Assembly (NCBI GenBank): GCA_036526135.1
Contig: DATCZA010000068.1
Span: 153,596-217,595 of the forward strand
Direction of reading: 5' to 3'
Source of the DNA: UBA2965 sp036526135
GTDB taxonomy: Bacteria > Pseudomonadota > Gammaproteobacteria > Pseudomonadales > Azotimanducaceae
Length of the DNA: 64,000 bases
The notes under the pieces: generated by a model
What the model was told of the DNA's origin: nothing
The model's database searches: none
Seen by the model: the letters and a program-made list of their open reading frames with translations, nothing else
Shown: piece after piece, positions 1-7,338 of the stretch
Numbering within the stretch: position 1 is the stretch's first letter
How the letters are laid out: each line of letters starts with the position of its first letter
Position numbers and translations under genes: made by a program

Positions 1-40
1 CCTCTCTAATCTAATCGTCGCCCTGGCTAAGCGGCGCGGG

Positions 41-478
41 ATGGCTTTTCATATGATGCAGCTCATTGCCAACATCGAACGCTGGGTGGTTCTCGGTCTA
101 CTCGTGCTCATGCTGCTCGTGGTGGTGGCGAGTTCGATCGAACTGGCAATCATCATCGTCCAGGCAGCCCTTGAGAACCACTTTTCGGAAGAGCCCGCCT
201 ATCTCCTTCTCGACATCAACGAGCTGCTCGGCATCTTCGGTTTCTTCCTTCTGGTCCTGATCGGGCTCGAGCTGCTGGCCAGCGTGAAGATGTACCTCGA
301 AGACGACATCGTCCACGTGGAGCTCGTGATGCTGATTGCTCTGATCGCCGTATCGCGCAAGATCATCGTGATCGACTACGCAAAGGTCGACGGCGTTACC
401 GTGCTGGGTATCGCCGCGCTGGTGCTCGTGCTTTCCGTGGGCTACTACCTCATGAAACGCAGCCACGAACCGTCTTGA
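41..478 (+). CDS. PsiE-family (phosphate-starvation-inducible) inner-membrane protein
   Basis: A 145-residue protein with four hydrophobic segments (about residues 15-40, 60-82, 92-110 and 120-137), matching the length and layout of the PsiE family. An acidic loop after the second segment and the IAVSRKIIVID stretch are typical of the family. PsiE proteins sit in the inner membrane; their biochemical role is unknown despite the phosphate-starvation name. The stop codon overlaps the TTG start of the next gene, so it opens a three-gene operon. No phosphate box can be judged because only 40 bases lie upstream. Family assignment is fairly sure, function is not. Confidence 0.8.
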   Translation: MAFHMMQLIANIERWVVLGLLVLMLLVVVASSIELAIIIVQAALENHFSEEPAYLLLDINELLGIFGFFLLVLIGLELLASVKMYLEDDIVHVELVMLIALIAVSRKIIVIDYAKVDGVTVLGIAALVLVLSVGYYLMKRSHEPS

Positions 479-1530
479 GATTCCCCTGGACTTCAGTCTC
501 GACAATCCTCCTCGCCGGGCTCATGGCCCTGCCGCTGAGCGCATCGGCCGAGCCCGTTGACTCATCTGCCCAACCCGGTCGGACGGCGAACGACACCCCC
601 CCGCCCGACGCGGATCAGGTCGAGCCAGGACCGACAAAAGTAGACGATCTTCACACATCGACCGCAGGGATGATCGACGCCGCCGTGCGCCGGTTCGACG
701 CGTTTTTCCTGACCGAGGCCCAGGAGACGTTCGAGGAGGATCGAAATCGCCTTCGGCTGCGTCTGGACACAGACTACATCGAGCATCACGGCTGGGAGTT
801 TTCGCCCCGGGTCAAGGTCAACTTTCATCTTCCCGGGCTCGGTGAAAGGGTCCGCCTGGTCGTCAACGACGCTGGCGGTGACGAGGAGGACGAGGGGGTG
901 GAGCTGGAGGACGACGAGAACGACGTCGCGCTGCGATGGGTGGCCCGCAAGGGCAAGAAGACGGGCATCAGCGTCGACGGGGGGGTAAGCTTCCGAGGCG
1001 GCGAGGTCGACCCCTTCGTCCGCGTCAACACGAGCTACAAATACCGGATCTCCGAGAATTGGCGCGGCCAGGCAACCAATCGCCTTTACTACCTGGCCCG
1101 CAACGGCTGGCGGGACGACCTGCGCATCTACTTCAACAGGCCCATCGGCGAGCGCTTCCTGTTCCGCTCGCGGTCCCGCCTGGAATACTTCGAGGACAAG
1201 GACTCAAACCCCCAGCTGGAGCAGAAGTTTTCACTCTTTCAGAACATCAGCGACCGGTCAGCCATCGCCTACGAGGCGATATGGCGCCAGGACACGGCTG
1301 AGGACTCGATCTACGACGACGAGGAGATCCTGATTGGGCCAAGAGACAAATACCAGCAAGTGAAGCTGCGCATTCGTTACCGCCGGAATTTCTGGCGGCC
1401 CTGGATGTTTGTCGAGTTCTGGCCGGTGGTCGGCTGGGTGGAGGAGCGCGACTGGGATACAGTGCTCGGTGCCCGGATGCGCCTCGAGATCAACTTCGGC
1501 TGGCATGCCGGCTCTAAGCTCGATGAGTAA
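475..1530 (+). CDS. Secreted, probable outer-membrane beta-barrel protein of unknown function
   Basis: A 351-residue product starting at TTG that overlaps the psiE-like stop by four bases. Residues 1-25 form a clear Sec signal peptide ending in ASA. A proline-rich linker follows, then from about residue 85 an alternating polar/aromatic pattern with many Arg, Tyr and Trp (for example RLYYLARNGW and RLEYFED) ending in LEINFGW. That is what an outer-membrane barrel of roughly 12 strands looks like. A strongly acidic loop lies near residues 138-150. I do not recognise a named family. Its place between an inner-membrane protein and a solute-binding-like lipoprotein suggests an envelope system. Confidence 0.7.
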   Translation: MRFPWTSVSTILLAGLMALPLSASAEPVDSSAQPGRTANDTPPPDADQVEPGPTKVDDLHTSTAGMIDAAVRRFDAFFLTEAQETFEEDRNRLRLRLDTDYIEHHGWEFSPRVKVNFHLPGLGERVRLVVNDAGGDEEDEGVELEDDENDVALRWVARKGKKTGISVDGGVSFRGGEVDPFVRVNTSYKYRISENWRGQATNRLYYLARNGWRDDLRIYFNRPIGERFLFRSRSRLEYFEDKDSNPQLEQKFSLFQNISDRSAIAYEAIWRQDTAEDSIYDDEEILIGPRDKYQQVKLRIRYRRNFWRPWMFVEFWPVVGWVEERDWDTVLGARMRLEINFGWHAGSKLDE

Positions 1531-2785
1531 ACGCGAGCCCGGGCTCGCTGCCTTTGCGGCGCTGATGCTCGGCTTCACCGGAACCAACCTCGCCGGCTGC
1601 TCCCCTTCGGTGACCGAGGTCGATCTGATCATGCCCGAGCTGCCCGTCGAGCAGATCATCGCGCGCAAGATCGCGGACCTGGTGGACGAGGACTCCGGCC
1701 TGAAGATCAATCTGATCCCGTTACCTGACGACTCCCTCTCGGTCCTCGACGCGCTGGAGCAGGGTTACGGCGACATCGCGTTCGCGCCGAATACCAACGA
1801 GCATCGCGACACCATCACCACGATCATGCCCATCTATCCGAGCGTGCTCCACGTCGGCTCGATCGCCGATCGCGCTGACGGCAGCCTGGAGGAACTGCTC
1901 GACGGGGCTCGGGTATTTGCCGGGCCGCCGGGTTCGATACCCCGCCAGATCGGCGAGCGGATCGTGAGCGGGTTGCAGCTCGAAAAGGGCTTATCGTTCA
2001 CGTCCGATCAGGACGCGGCCCCCGACGTTATCATCCTGTTTGCGCCCATCGACCGGAGGCGGGTCATGAGCAATCCGAGCCTTGAAAGCCTCAAGCTCTT
2101 CTCATTCGGGGACCCCGGCGACACCAGGCCAGGCTCCATCGTCGATCGAACGGTGCTGCTGAACCCGACGCTGCGGCCCTATGTCATCCCGGCAGGAACC
2201 TACGGATCGCTCACGCCGGACCCTGTGGTGACCTTTGCCGTCGATACCCTGCTGGTTGCCAGGGAAAGCCTCGACGAGACGCTGGTGTTCGATCTGTTCG
2301 AGGAGTTTCTCCGCCTGCGTCCCGCGCTCTTCAGCAAGCGCCCGGAGCTCTTTCAGCCCATAGACGACGACATTGCCCGCGCCCACTGGACCTTCAGCCT
2401 GCATCCCGGCGCGCTCGACTACCTGCAGCGCGACGAGCCTTCGCTCATCGAGCGTTACTCCGGCGTCGCCGAGGTGCTGGTCACGCTGCTGGTCGGCATG
2501 GTGAGCGGAGCGTTCGCCATCCTCAAGATCTATCAGGTCCGCAGAAAGAACCGGATCGACGCCTTCTACACGCAGGTGATCCGAACCCGCGACTCCGTGG
2601 CAGAGGGCGCGGGCAGCGAAGAGCGGGCAGCGGCGCTCGCCCAGCTGCGATCGCTCCGGGAACGGGCATACGAGATGCTCGTCGAGGAGCAGCTGGCCGC
2701 GGACACCAGCTTCCTGATCTTCGTGCTGCTGACCAACGATGCCATCGCCCAGATCGACTCCCCGGAGAACGGGCCATCCGTCTAG
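1523..2785 (+). CDS. TAXI-family TRAP solute-binding-like lipoprotein with C-terminal membrane anchor
   Basis: The ATG at 1523 overlaps the preceding stop and gives an N-terminus with a lipobox (LAGC, Cys about residue 26); the reading frame is open further upstream but that part overlaps the previous gene. Residues about 30-310 resemble TAXI-type periplasmic binding proteins: a repeated two-lobe layout, IAFAPNTNEH, and the late TYGSLTPDPVVTFAVDTLLV stretch. After it comes a membrane helix (about residues 325-345), a basic RRKNR stop-transfer and a helical, probably cytoplasmic tail of about 70 residues. No DctQ/DctM-type TRAP membrane subunits are nearby, so it may sense rather than transport. 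Substrate unknown. Confidence 0.75.
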   Translation: MSKREPGLAAFAALMLGFTGTNLAGCSPSVTEVDLIMPELPVEQIIARKIADLVDEDSGLKINLIPLPDDSLSVLDALEQGYGDIAFAPNTNEHRDTITTIMPIYPSVLHVGSIADRADGSLEELLDGARVFAGPPGSIPRQIGERIVSGLQLEKGLSFTSDQDAAPDVIILFAPIDRRRVMSNPSLESLKLFSFGDPGDTRPGSIVDRTVLLNPTLRPYVIPAGTYGSLTPDPVVTFAVDTLLVARESLDETLVFDLFEEFLRLRPALFSKRPELFQPIDDDIARAHWTFSLHPGALDYLQRDEPSLIERYSGVAEVLVTLLVGMVSGAFAILKIYQVRRKNRIDAFYTQVIRTRDSVAEGAGSEERAAALAQLRSLRERAYEMLVEEQLAADTSFLIFVLLTNDAIAQIDSPENGPSV

Positions 2786-2861
2786 CGCGGCACGCCCGCG
2801 GAGAGGACGAGCCGGGATGAGGCCGTCCAGCACCAAACCGACAAACCAGCAGGAGAATCAA

Positions 2862-3731
2862 ATGGCATACCCACGTCCTGAGCTGCTAGAGGAACCCGCG
2901 GCACTCGCCGCGCGGCTGGACGATGCCGATCTGCGGATCGTCGATGCCACCGTTTTCCTCGTTCCTGCCGAGCGCGGCTACCGAGCGGAGAGCGGGCGCG
3001 AACGCTACGAGCAGGGGCACATACCCGGCGCCGCGTTCATGGACCTCATCGACGCGTTCTCCGATACGACCACGGGCCTCGGCTTCAGCCTGCCGGATCC
3101 GGGGGTCATCGCCGACGCGCTCGGCCGCCTGGGCATCTCCGACGACAGCGAGGTGGTCGTCTACTCGACGGGCCACCTCATGTGGGCTACCCGTGCATGG
3201 TGGCTGCTGCGCTACGTCGGCCATCAGCGAGCGTCCGTCCTCAACGGCGGGTTCGACGCGTGGCGCGATCTGGGGCTTCCGTTCGAGACCGGCACCGCGA
3301 GGCGAGCAGCGGTGACCTACCGCCCCCGACCAGACGCCAGCCTGTTCACCGATCGGGACGGGATGTGCCGAGCGATGGACGAGCCGGGTGTCTGCACGGT
3401 CAACGCGCTCTCACCGGAGGTATACGCGGGCACCGGAACCACGAACTACGGCCGGCCAGGCCACATTCCGGGCAGCGTGAACGTGCCCTACGAAGATCTG
3501 CTGGCGGGCGGACGCTTCAAGCCGGCCGGCGCGCTTGCCGAGGCGCTCGAATCCACGGGGCTGCTCGATGCCGACCGGGTCGTGACCTACTGCGGCGGGG
3601 GCATCGCCGCCACCCTTGACGGCTTCGCCTGCCTGCTCCTCGGGCACGACAACGTGGCCGTCTACGACGGATCCATGTCCGAGTGGGCGCGGGACCCCTC
3701 ATTGCCCCTCAACGTAGGCGAGGCCCCTTAG
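2862..3731 (+). CDS. Two-domain rhodanese-type sulfurtransferase
   Basis: A 289-residue tandem rhodanese protein of the thiosulfate/3-mercaptopyruvate sulfurtransferase family. The ATG at 2862 is preceded by AGGAG at about the right distance and is preferred to an in-frame upstream extension. The N-terminal non-catalytic rhodanese domain covers about residues 5-135 and the catalytic domain about 150-285. The active-site loop YCGGGIAAT places the persulfide-forming cysteine at about residue 244. The loop is not the CGSGVTA/T form of classical enzymes, so the donor (thiosulfate or mercaptopyruvate) cannot be assigned. A cytoplasmic enzyme of sulfur transfer or cyanide detoxification. Confidence 0.88.
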   Translation: MAYPRPELLEEPAALAARLDDADLRIVDATVFLVPAERGYRAESGRERYEQGHIPGAAFMDLIDAFSDTTTGLGFSLPDPGVIADALGRLGISDDSEVVVYSTGHLMWATRAWWLLRYVGHQRASVLNGGFDAWRDLGLPFETGTARRAAVTYRPRPDASLFTDRDGMCRAMDEPGVCTVNALSPEVYAGTGTTNYGRPGHIPGSVNVPYEDLLAGGRFKPAGALAEALESTGLLDADRVVTYCGGGIAATLDGFACLLLGHDNVAVYDGSMSEWARDPSLPLNVGEAP

Positions 3732-3773
3732 GACACATAGGGCACATAGGGCACATAGGACACTTAGGGCACG
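3729..3773. repeat. Five-copy 9-bp tandem repeat (TAGGRCACW) over a stop codon
   Basis: Five consecutive nonamers read TAGGACACA, TAGGGCACA, TAGGGCACA, TAGGACACT and TAGGGCACG. The first three bases are the stop codon of the sulfurtransferase gene, so the array begins exactly at the gene end. The remaining bases up to 3807 hold no gene. Confidence 0.85.
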
Positions 3774-3807
3774 CCATGGGCCGGGCGCCGCGTGCGTCCA
3801 GCTCTCC

Positions 3808-4512
3808 TCAGTCCCACAGGCCCCCTAGAGAGAGCAGCTGCGCATCGAGCTTCACGGGCTCGCCATGATGGCTCGCCAGCCAGCGCGCGCCCTCCCTTTC
3901 GAAGGCGACCAGCCCGTCCAGAAAGTCCACGTCGACGTCGCGTACGCTCTGGCCCAGCAACCGGTCGCGGACGAGGTGAAGGGTCATGTCGTGGGACACG
4001 CAGACGTCGAGCCGTCGCGCCCCGTCCATGGCCGAAAGCTTGTCGGTCATCAGACGAACCACCAGCGCTGCCGCAAGCCGGGGCGGCATCACCGCATCCT
4101 GGGGAACGTCACCGGAAAACCAAGCCTCCAGGAAGGGCACCATTCCTCCGGCGGATTGCATGACCTGCCACATTTTCATCTGGTCCAGGGCATAGAAGAC
4201 GCCAAGCGCCTCGACCGGGCGATGCCGAGTCACCCGCCCGCCGGTGGACGCGTAACCGGCCAGGACGAGCTCGGCTGTTTCCATGCATCGCTCCGGCGGG
4301 CTGGCATACGCGCGCACCGTCAGGTCCTCGGGCAACCGCTCCCCGAGCCGTCGGGCCAGATCACGTCCTTCCTCGGTGAGCGGGTTGTCCAGATCGTGAC
4401 GCCCGGGCGCGAACTCCCGAGCCGAGTGGCGCATCAGCACGACGGCGTTTTTCACACCGCCCCCAAACAGGTCGTTCAGGAGCCGAACGGTGGCATCGCC
4501 GGGCGCGGTCAA
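3808..4512 (-). CDS. Histidine phosphatase (phosphoglycerate mutase-like) family protein
   Basis: A 234-residue protein if read from the TTG at 4512, which follows a strong GGGGGGAG ribosome site; the open frame extends further upstream but that would overlap the divergent acyl-CoA dehydrogenase gene. The N-terminal LMRHSARE motif carries the phospho-accepting histidine (RHS in place of the common RHG). LTEEGRDLARRLGERL follows and a second histidine lies in VSHDMTLHLV. This is the fold of SixA/PhoE-type phosphatases; the substrate cannot be deduced. It is transcribed away from the acyl-CoA dehydrogenase and converges on the sulfurtransferase. Confidence 0.8.
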   Translation of the reverse strand: MTAPGDATVRLLNDLFGGGVKNAVVLMRHSAREFAPGRHDLDNPLTEEGRDLARRLGERLPEDLTVRAYASPPERCMETAELVLAGYASTGGRVTRHRPVEALGVFYALDQMKMWQVMQSAGGMVPFLEAWFSGDVPQDAVMPPRLAAALVVRLMTDKLSAMDGARRLDVCVSHDMTLHLVRDRLLGQSVRDVDVDFLDGLVAFEREGARWLASHHGEPVKLDAQLLSLGGLWD

Positions 4513-4636
4513 TGGACTCCCCCCTGTCAAATAGCACCACGTAACCTTCTGTATTAGTATCGAATTCTCACGCCTTTTAATAGAGATATTCACTGTCCCG
4601 CTCGAACATCGGGCACCGGGCACCCAGGGGGAAGCA

Positions 4637-5869
4637 ATGGACCTAGGCATCTCTGAGCGCGTCAAGCCGCTCATCGACGACATTACTCAGTACATTCACG
4701 ATTACGTGGTACCCAACGAGCGCGCCTACGCCGAGCAGGTCGATGCGGGCGGTCGCTGGACCGAAACCGAGGCCATGGAGGAGATGAAGGAAAAGGCCAA
4801 GGAGCGCGGCCTGTGGAACTTTTTTCTTCCGGACAGCGAACGCGGTTCCGGACTCAACAACCTCGACTACGCGCACGTCGCCGAGGTGCTGGGGCGGTAC
4901 CCGCTCTCCTCGGAGGCCATGAACTGCGCGGCGCCCGACACCGGCAACATGGAAGTGATCGAGCGGTACGGCTCCGAGCAGCAGAAAGAGGAATGGTTAC
5001 GGCCGCTGCTGGAAGGAAAGATCCGCTCGGCGTTCGCGATGACCGAGCCGCAGGTCGCTTCCTCGGATGCCGCCAACATATCCCTGGAAGCGAGGCTCGA
5101 AGGGGACGAGTGGGTGCTCAACGGCGAGAAGTGGTGGACCTCGGGGATCGGCGACCCCCGCTGCAAGATCATGATCGTGATGTGCGTTACCGAGCCGGAC
5201 GCGCCACGACACTCGCGGCAGTCGCAAATCCTGGTGCCGGTGGAAACCGACGGCGTCGAGGTCCTGAAGATGATGCACGTCTTCGGCTACGACGACGCGC
5301 CCCACGGACACGGGCACGTCCGATTCACCGACGTCCGAGTACCAAAGGACAACATCATTCTCGGGTCCGGACGCGGCTTCGAGATCGCCCAGGGCCGACT
5401 GGGTCCGGGGCGCATCCACCACTGCATGCGTTCTATCGGCGTCGCCGAGCGGGCCTTAGAACTGATGTGCCGCCGCGCGCTCTCCAAAGAAGCGTTCGGC
5501 AAGCCCATCGCCGACCTAGGCGGCAACTACGACAAGATTGCCGATGCGCGCATCAACATCGAGATGGCCAGGCTGCTGACGCTGAAGGCTGCCTACATGA
5601 TGGATACCGTGGGCAACAAGATCGCCAGGAGCGAGATCGCCCAGATCAAGGTGGCGGTACCCAACATCGCGCTGAAAGTCATCGACGACGCCATTCAGAT
5701 CCATGGTGGCGCCGGCGTATCCCAGGTATTTCCGCTGGCCAAGATGTGGGCAGGACAGAGAACTCTACGCCTTGCCGACGGCCCCGACGAAGTGCACCGG
5801 CGCGCGGTGGCCAGGCTGGAGCTGGGCAAATACCCGGACAAAGATCCGATCCGAACGGACGTTTGGTAG
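4637..5869 (+). CDS. Acyl-CoA dehydrogenase, ACAD10/11-like
   Basis: A full-length 410-residue flavoprotein with the three acyl-CoA dehydrogenase regions: helical N-terminus, central beta domain (AMTEPQVASSDAANI, then LNGEKWWTSGI for FAD/substrate contacts) and C-terminal helical domain (IQIHGGAGVSQ, then LRLADGPDEVH). The AxTEPxxASSDA and DGPDEVHRR signatures are typical of the ACAD10/ACAD11-like branch, whose bacterial members act on long-chain or 4-hydroxyacyl-derived substrates. The ATG follows AGGGGGAAGCA. An SDR gene starts 12 bp downstream, so the pair probably performs successive steps of one beta-oxidation-like route. Divergent from the histidine phosphatase gene. Confidence 0.92.
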   Translation: MDLGISERVKPLIDDITQYIHDYVVPNERAYAEQVDAGGRWTETEAMEEMKEKAKERGLWNFFLPDSERGSGLNNLDYAHVAEVLGRYPLSSEAMNCAAPDTGNMEVIERYGSEQQKEEWLRPLLEGKIRSAFAMTEPQVASSDAANISLEARLEGDEWVLNGEKWWTSGIGDPRCKIMIVMCVTEPDAPRHSRQSQILVPVETDGVEVLKMMHVFGYDDAPHGHGHVRFTDVRVPKDNIILGSGRGFEIAQGRLGPGRIHHCMRSIGVAERALELMCRRALSKEAFGKPIADLGGNYDKIADARINIEMARLLTLKAAYMMDTVGNKIARSEIAQIKVAVPNIALKVIDDAIQIHGGAGVSQVFPLAKMWAGQRTLRLADGPDEVHRRAVARLELGKYPDKDPIRTDVW

Positions 5870-5881
5870 GAGGCGATCGTC

Positions 5882-6796
5882 ATGGGCCGACTGGATGACA
5901 AGGTGGCCGTCATCACCGGGGCGGGTCGCGGGATCGGCCGCGAGATTGCGCTGATGATGGCCGGTGAAGGTGCGAAAATCGTCGTCAACGATCTCGGCGG
6001 CAACATGGACGGGACCGGAACCGGAATGATCGCCGACGACGTGGTGGCCGAGATTCGCGCGGCCGGCGGCGAGGCCGTCTCGAACACCGCATCCGTCGCC
6101 GAGGTGGCGGGCGGCGAGAGCCTTCTGCAGTCGGCCCTGGGCGCGTTTGGCGCCATGGACATCCTGGTCAACAACGCGGGGATATTGAGGGACCGGACCA
6201 TCTTCAAGATGGAGGAGGCGGACTGGGACGCGGTTCAAGCCGTGCACCTGAAAGGCCACTACTGCTGCACCCGCCCCTTCGCGCGCTACATCCGGGAAAA
6301 CAACCGCACCGGCTGCAGGGTCCTCAATTTTTCCAGCGTGTCCGGTCTCTACGGCAACTTCGGACAGGCCAACTACGGAGCAGCCAAGGCAGGCATCGCA
6401 GGGTTTTCCCGGGTGCTGGCACTGGAACTTGCGAAGTACGGCTGCACGGTGAACACCATCTCGCCCGGGGCGCTGACCCGCATGACCATCCCGTTGCGGG
6501 AGGCGCGCGGCGAGGAGGTGAAGGACGAGGAGATCAGCGAGAGCGGGCCGCAGCACGTCGCCCCGATCTGCGTGTGGCTCGCAACAGAGGCGGCCGCCGG
6601 CATCACGTCCCAGATATTCCACACCGCGCGCGGCGGGGTCGGCATCATGCAGCAGCCCCGGGTCATCAAGCAGTACCACAAGTCGAGCGGCCTGTGGACG
6701 CTCGATGAGCTCGACGGCATCGTTCCCGAGCTGGTCGCCGCGCGGGCGGCCAACGAGGCCGCCGCCAAGGATTCCGGGCAACCCATCGAGGTCTGA
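5882..6796 (+). CDS. Short-chain dehydrogenase/reductase (17beta-HSD4/MFE-2 type)
   Basis: A 304-residue SDR. The cofactor motif TGAGRGIG lies at residues 12-19, NNAG near residue 96, the catalytic Ser in NFSSVSG and YGAAKAG with catalytic Tyr/Lys. The long C-terminal extension after the Rossmann core (about residues 250-304) matches bacterial relatives of the dehydrogenase part of peroxisomal multifunctional enzyme 2, which oxidise (3R)-hydroxyacyl-CoA or act on steroid/terpenoid intermediates. It starts 12 bp after the acyl-CoA dehydrogenase and is probably cotranscribed with it. The exact acyl substrate is unknown. Confidence 0.9.
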   Translation: MGRLDDKVAVITGAGRGIGREIALMMAGEGAKIVVNDLGGNMDGTGTGMIADDVVAEIRAAGGEAVSNTASVAEVAGGESLLQSALGAFGAMDILVNNAGILRDRTIFKMEEADWDAVQAVHLKGHYCCTRPFARYIRENNRTGCRVLNFSSVSGLYGNFGQANYGAAKAGIAGFSRVLALELAKYGCTVNTISPGALTRMTIPLREARGEEVKDEEISESGPQHVAPICVWLATEAAAGITSQIFHTARGGVGIMQQPRVIKQYHKSSGLWTLDELDGIVPELVAARAANEAAAKDSGQPIEV

Positions 6797-6945
6797 GGGA
6801 AAAATCCCCTGAGCGGCTGGCTCACCGGCCGCTCACAACTATCCTCGAACCCCCGACAAAGCGGGGACAACTCGCCGGCGCGCCTGTGACAACATAGGCG
6901 CTGACTCTCTAAACCCAGACTGTAGTGACCGAGGAGGGTTTTCCC

Positions 6946-7284
6946 ATGGGAATTCAGCGAGCAGCCATCATGATCATCGTCGGCGCCCTGGCGTGGGCGA
7001 CGGCAAACGGCGCCTACGCCGGCAAGATCGTTTCCTGGGTGGACGAAAAAGGTGTGACGCACTTCACGGATGCCGGCCTTGCCAACGGCCAGACGAATGC
7101 GGTGACCGTGGCTACCTCCGACACGCCCGTCCGCGCCGCCCCGGAGGACATCGTCCCCGAGCGGAAGAGCACGCCAACCGTTGCCCAATCGGGGTCCGGC
7201 AAGTCAGAGGGCCAGAAAAGCGGCCTGCGCGGCTACCGCAGCAGCTGGGCGCGCGATCCGGACCGCTTCAAGAATCTCAACTGA
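6946..7284 (+). CDS. Secreted DUF4124-containing protein
   Basis: A 112-residue protein. The ATG at 6946 is chosen because GAGGAGGG lies just upstream; a GTG at 6925 would put that site inside the gene. Residues 1-24 are a signal peptide ending in AYA. The mature start KIVSWVDEKGVTHFTDAG is the DUF4124 signature (a small Trp-Asp, Gly-x-x-Tyr/His-Phe-Thr/Ser-Asp motif common in Gammaproteobacteria). The rest is low-complexity and basic. Periplasmic, function unknown. It has its own upstream region of about 150 bp after the SDR gene. Confidence 0.85.
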   Translation: MGIQRAAIMIIVGALAWATANGAYAGKIVSWVDEKGVTHFTDAGLANGQTNAVTVATSDTPVRAAPEDIVPERKSTPTVAQSGSGKSEGQKSGLRGYRSSWARDPDRFKNLN

Positions 7285-7300
7285 GGATCATCCGTTTTTG

Positions 7301-7338
7301 TGAGGCGCCAGCGGGTCAGACCGTCTGCCCGCGCCTCA
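7301..7338. terminator. Strong inverted repeat between convergent genes
   Basis: An 8-bp perfect outer stem (TGAGGCGC pairing with GCGCCTCA) encloses further pairing (GGG/CCC and CAGAC/GTCTG). It lies between the converging DUF4124 gene and the barrel gene, and the right arm contains the latter's stop codon. No U-tract follows in either direction, so it may be a bidirectional but atypical terminator. Confidence 0.5.

Noticed and set aside
3729..3773. CRISPR-like repeat
   Set aside because: Units are only 9 bp, contiguous and without spacers; no cas genes.
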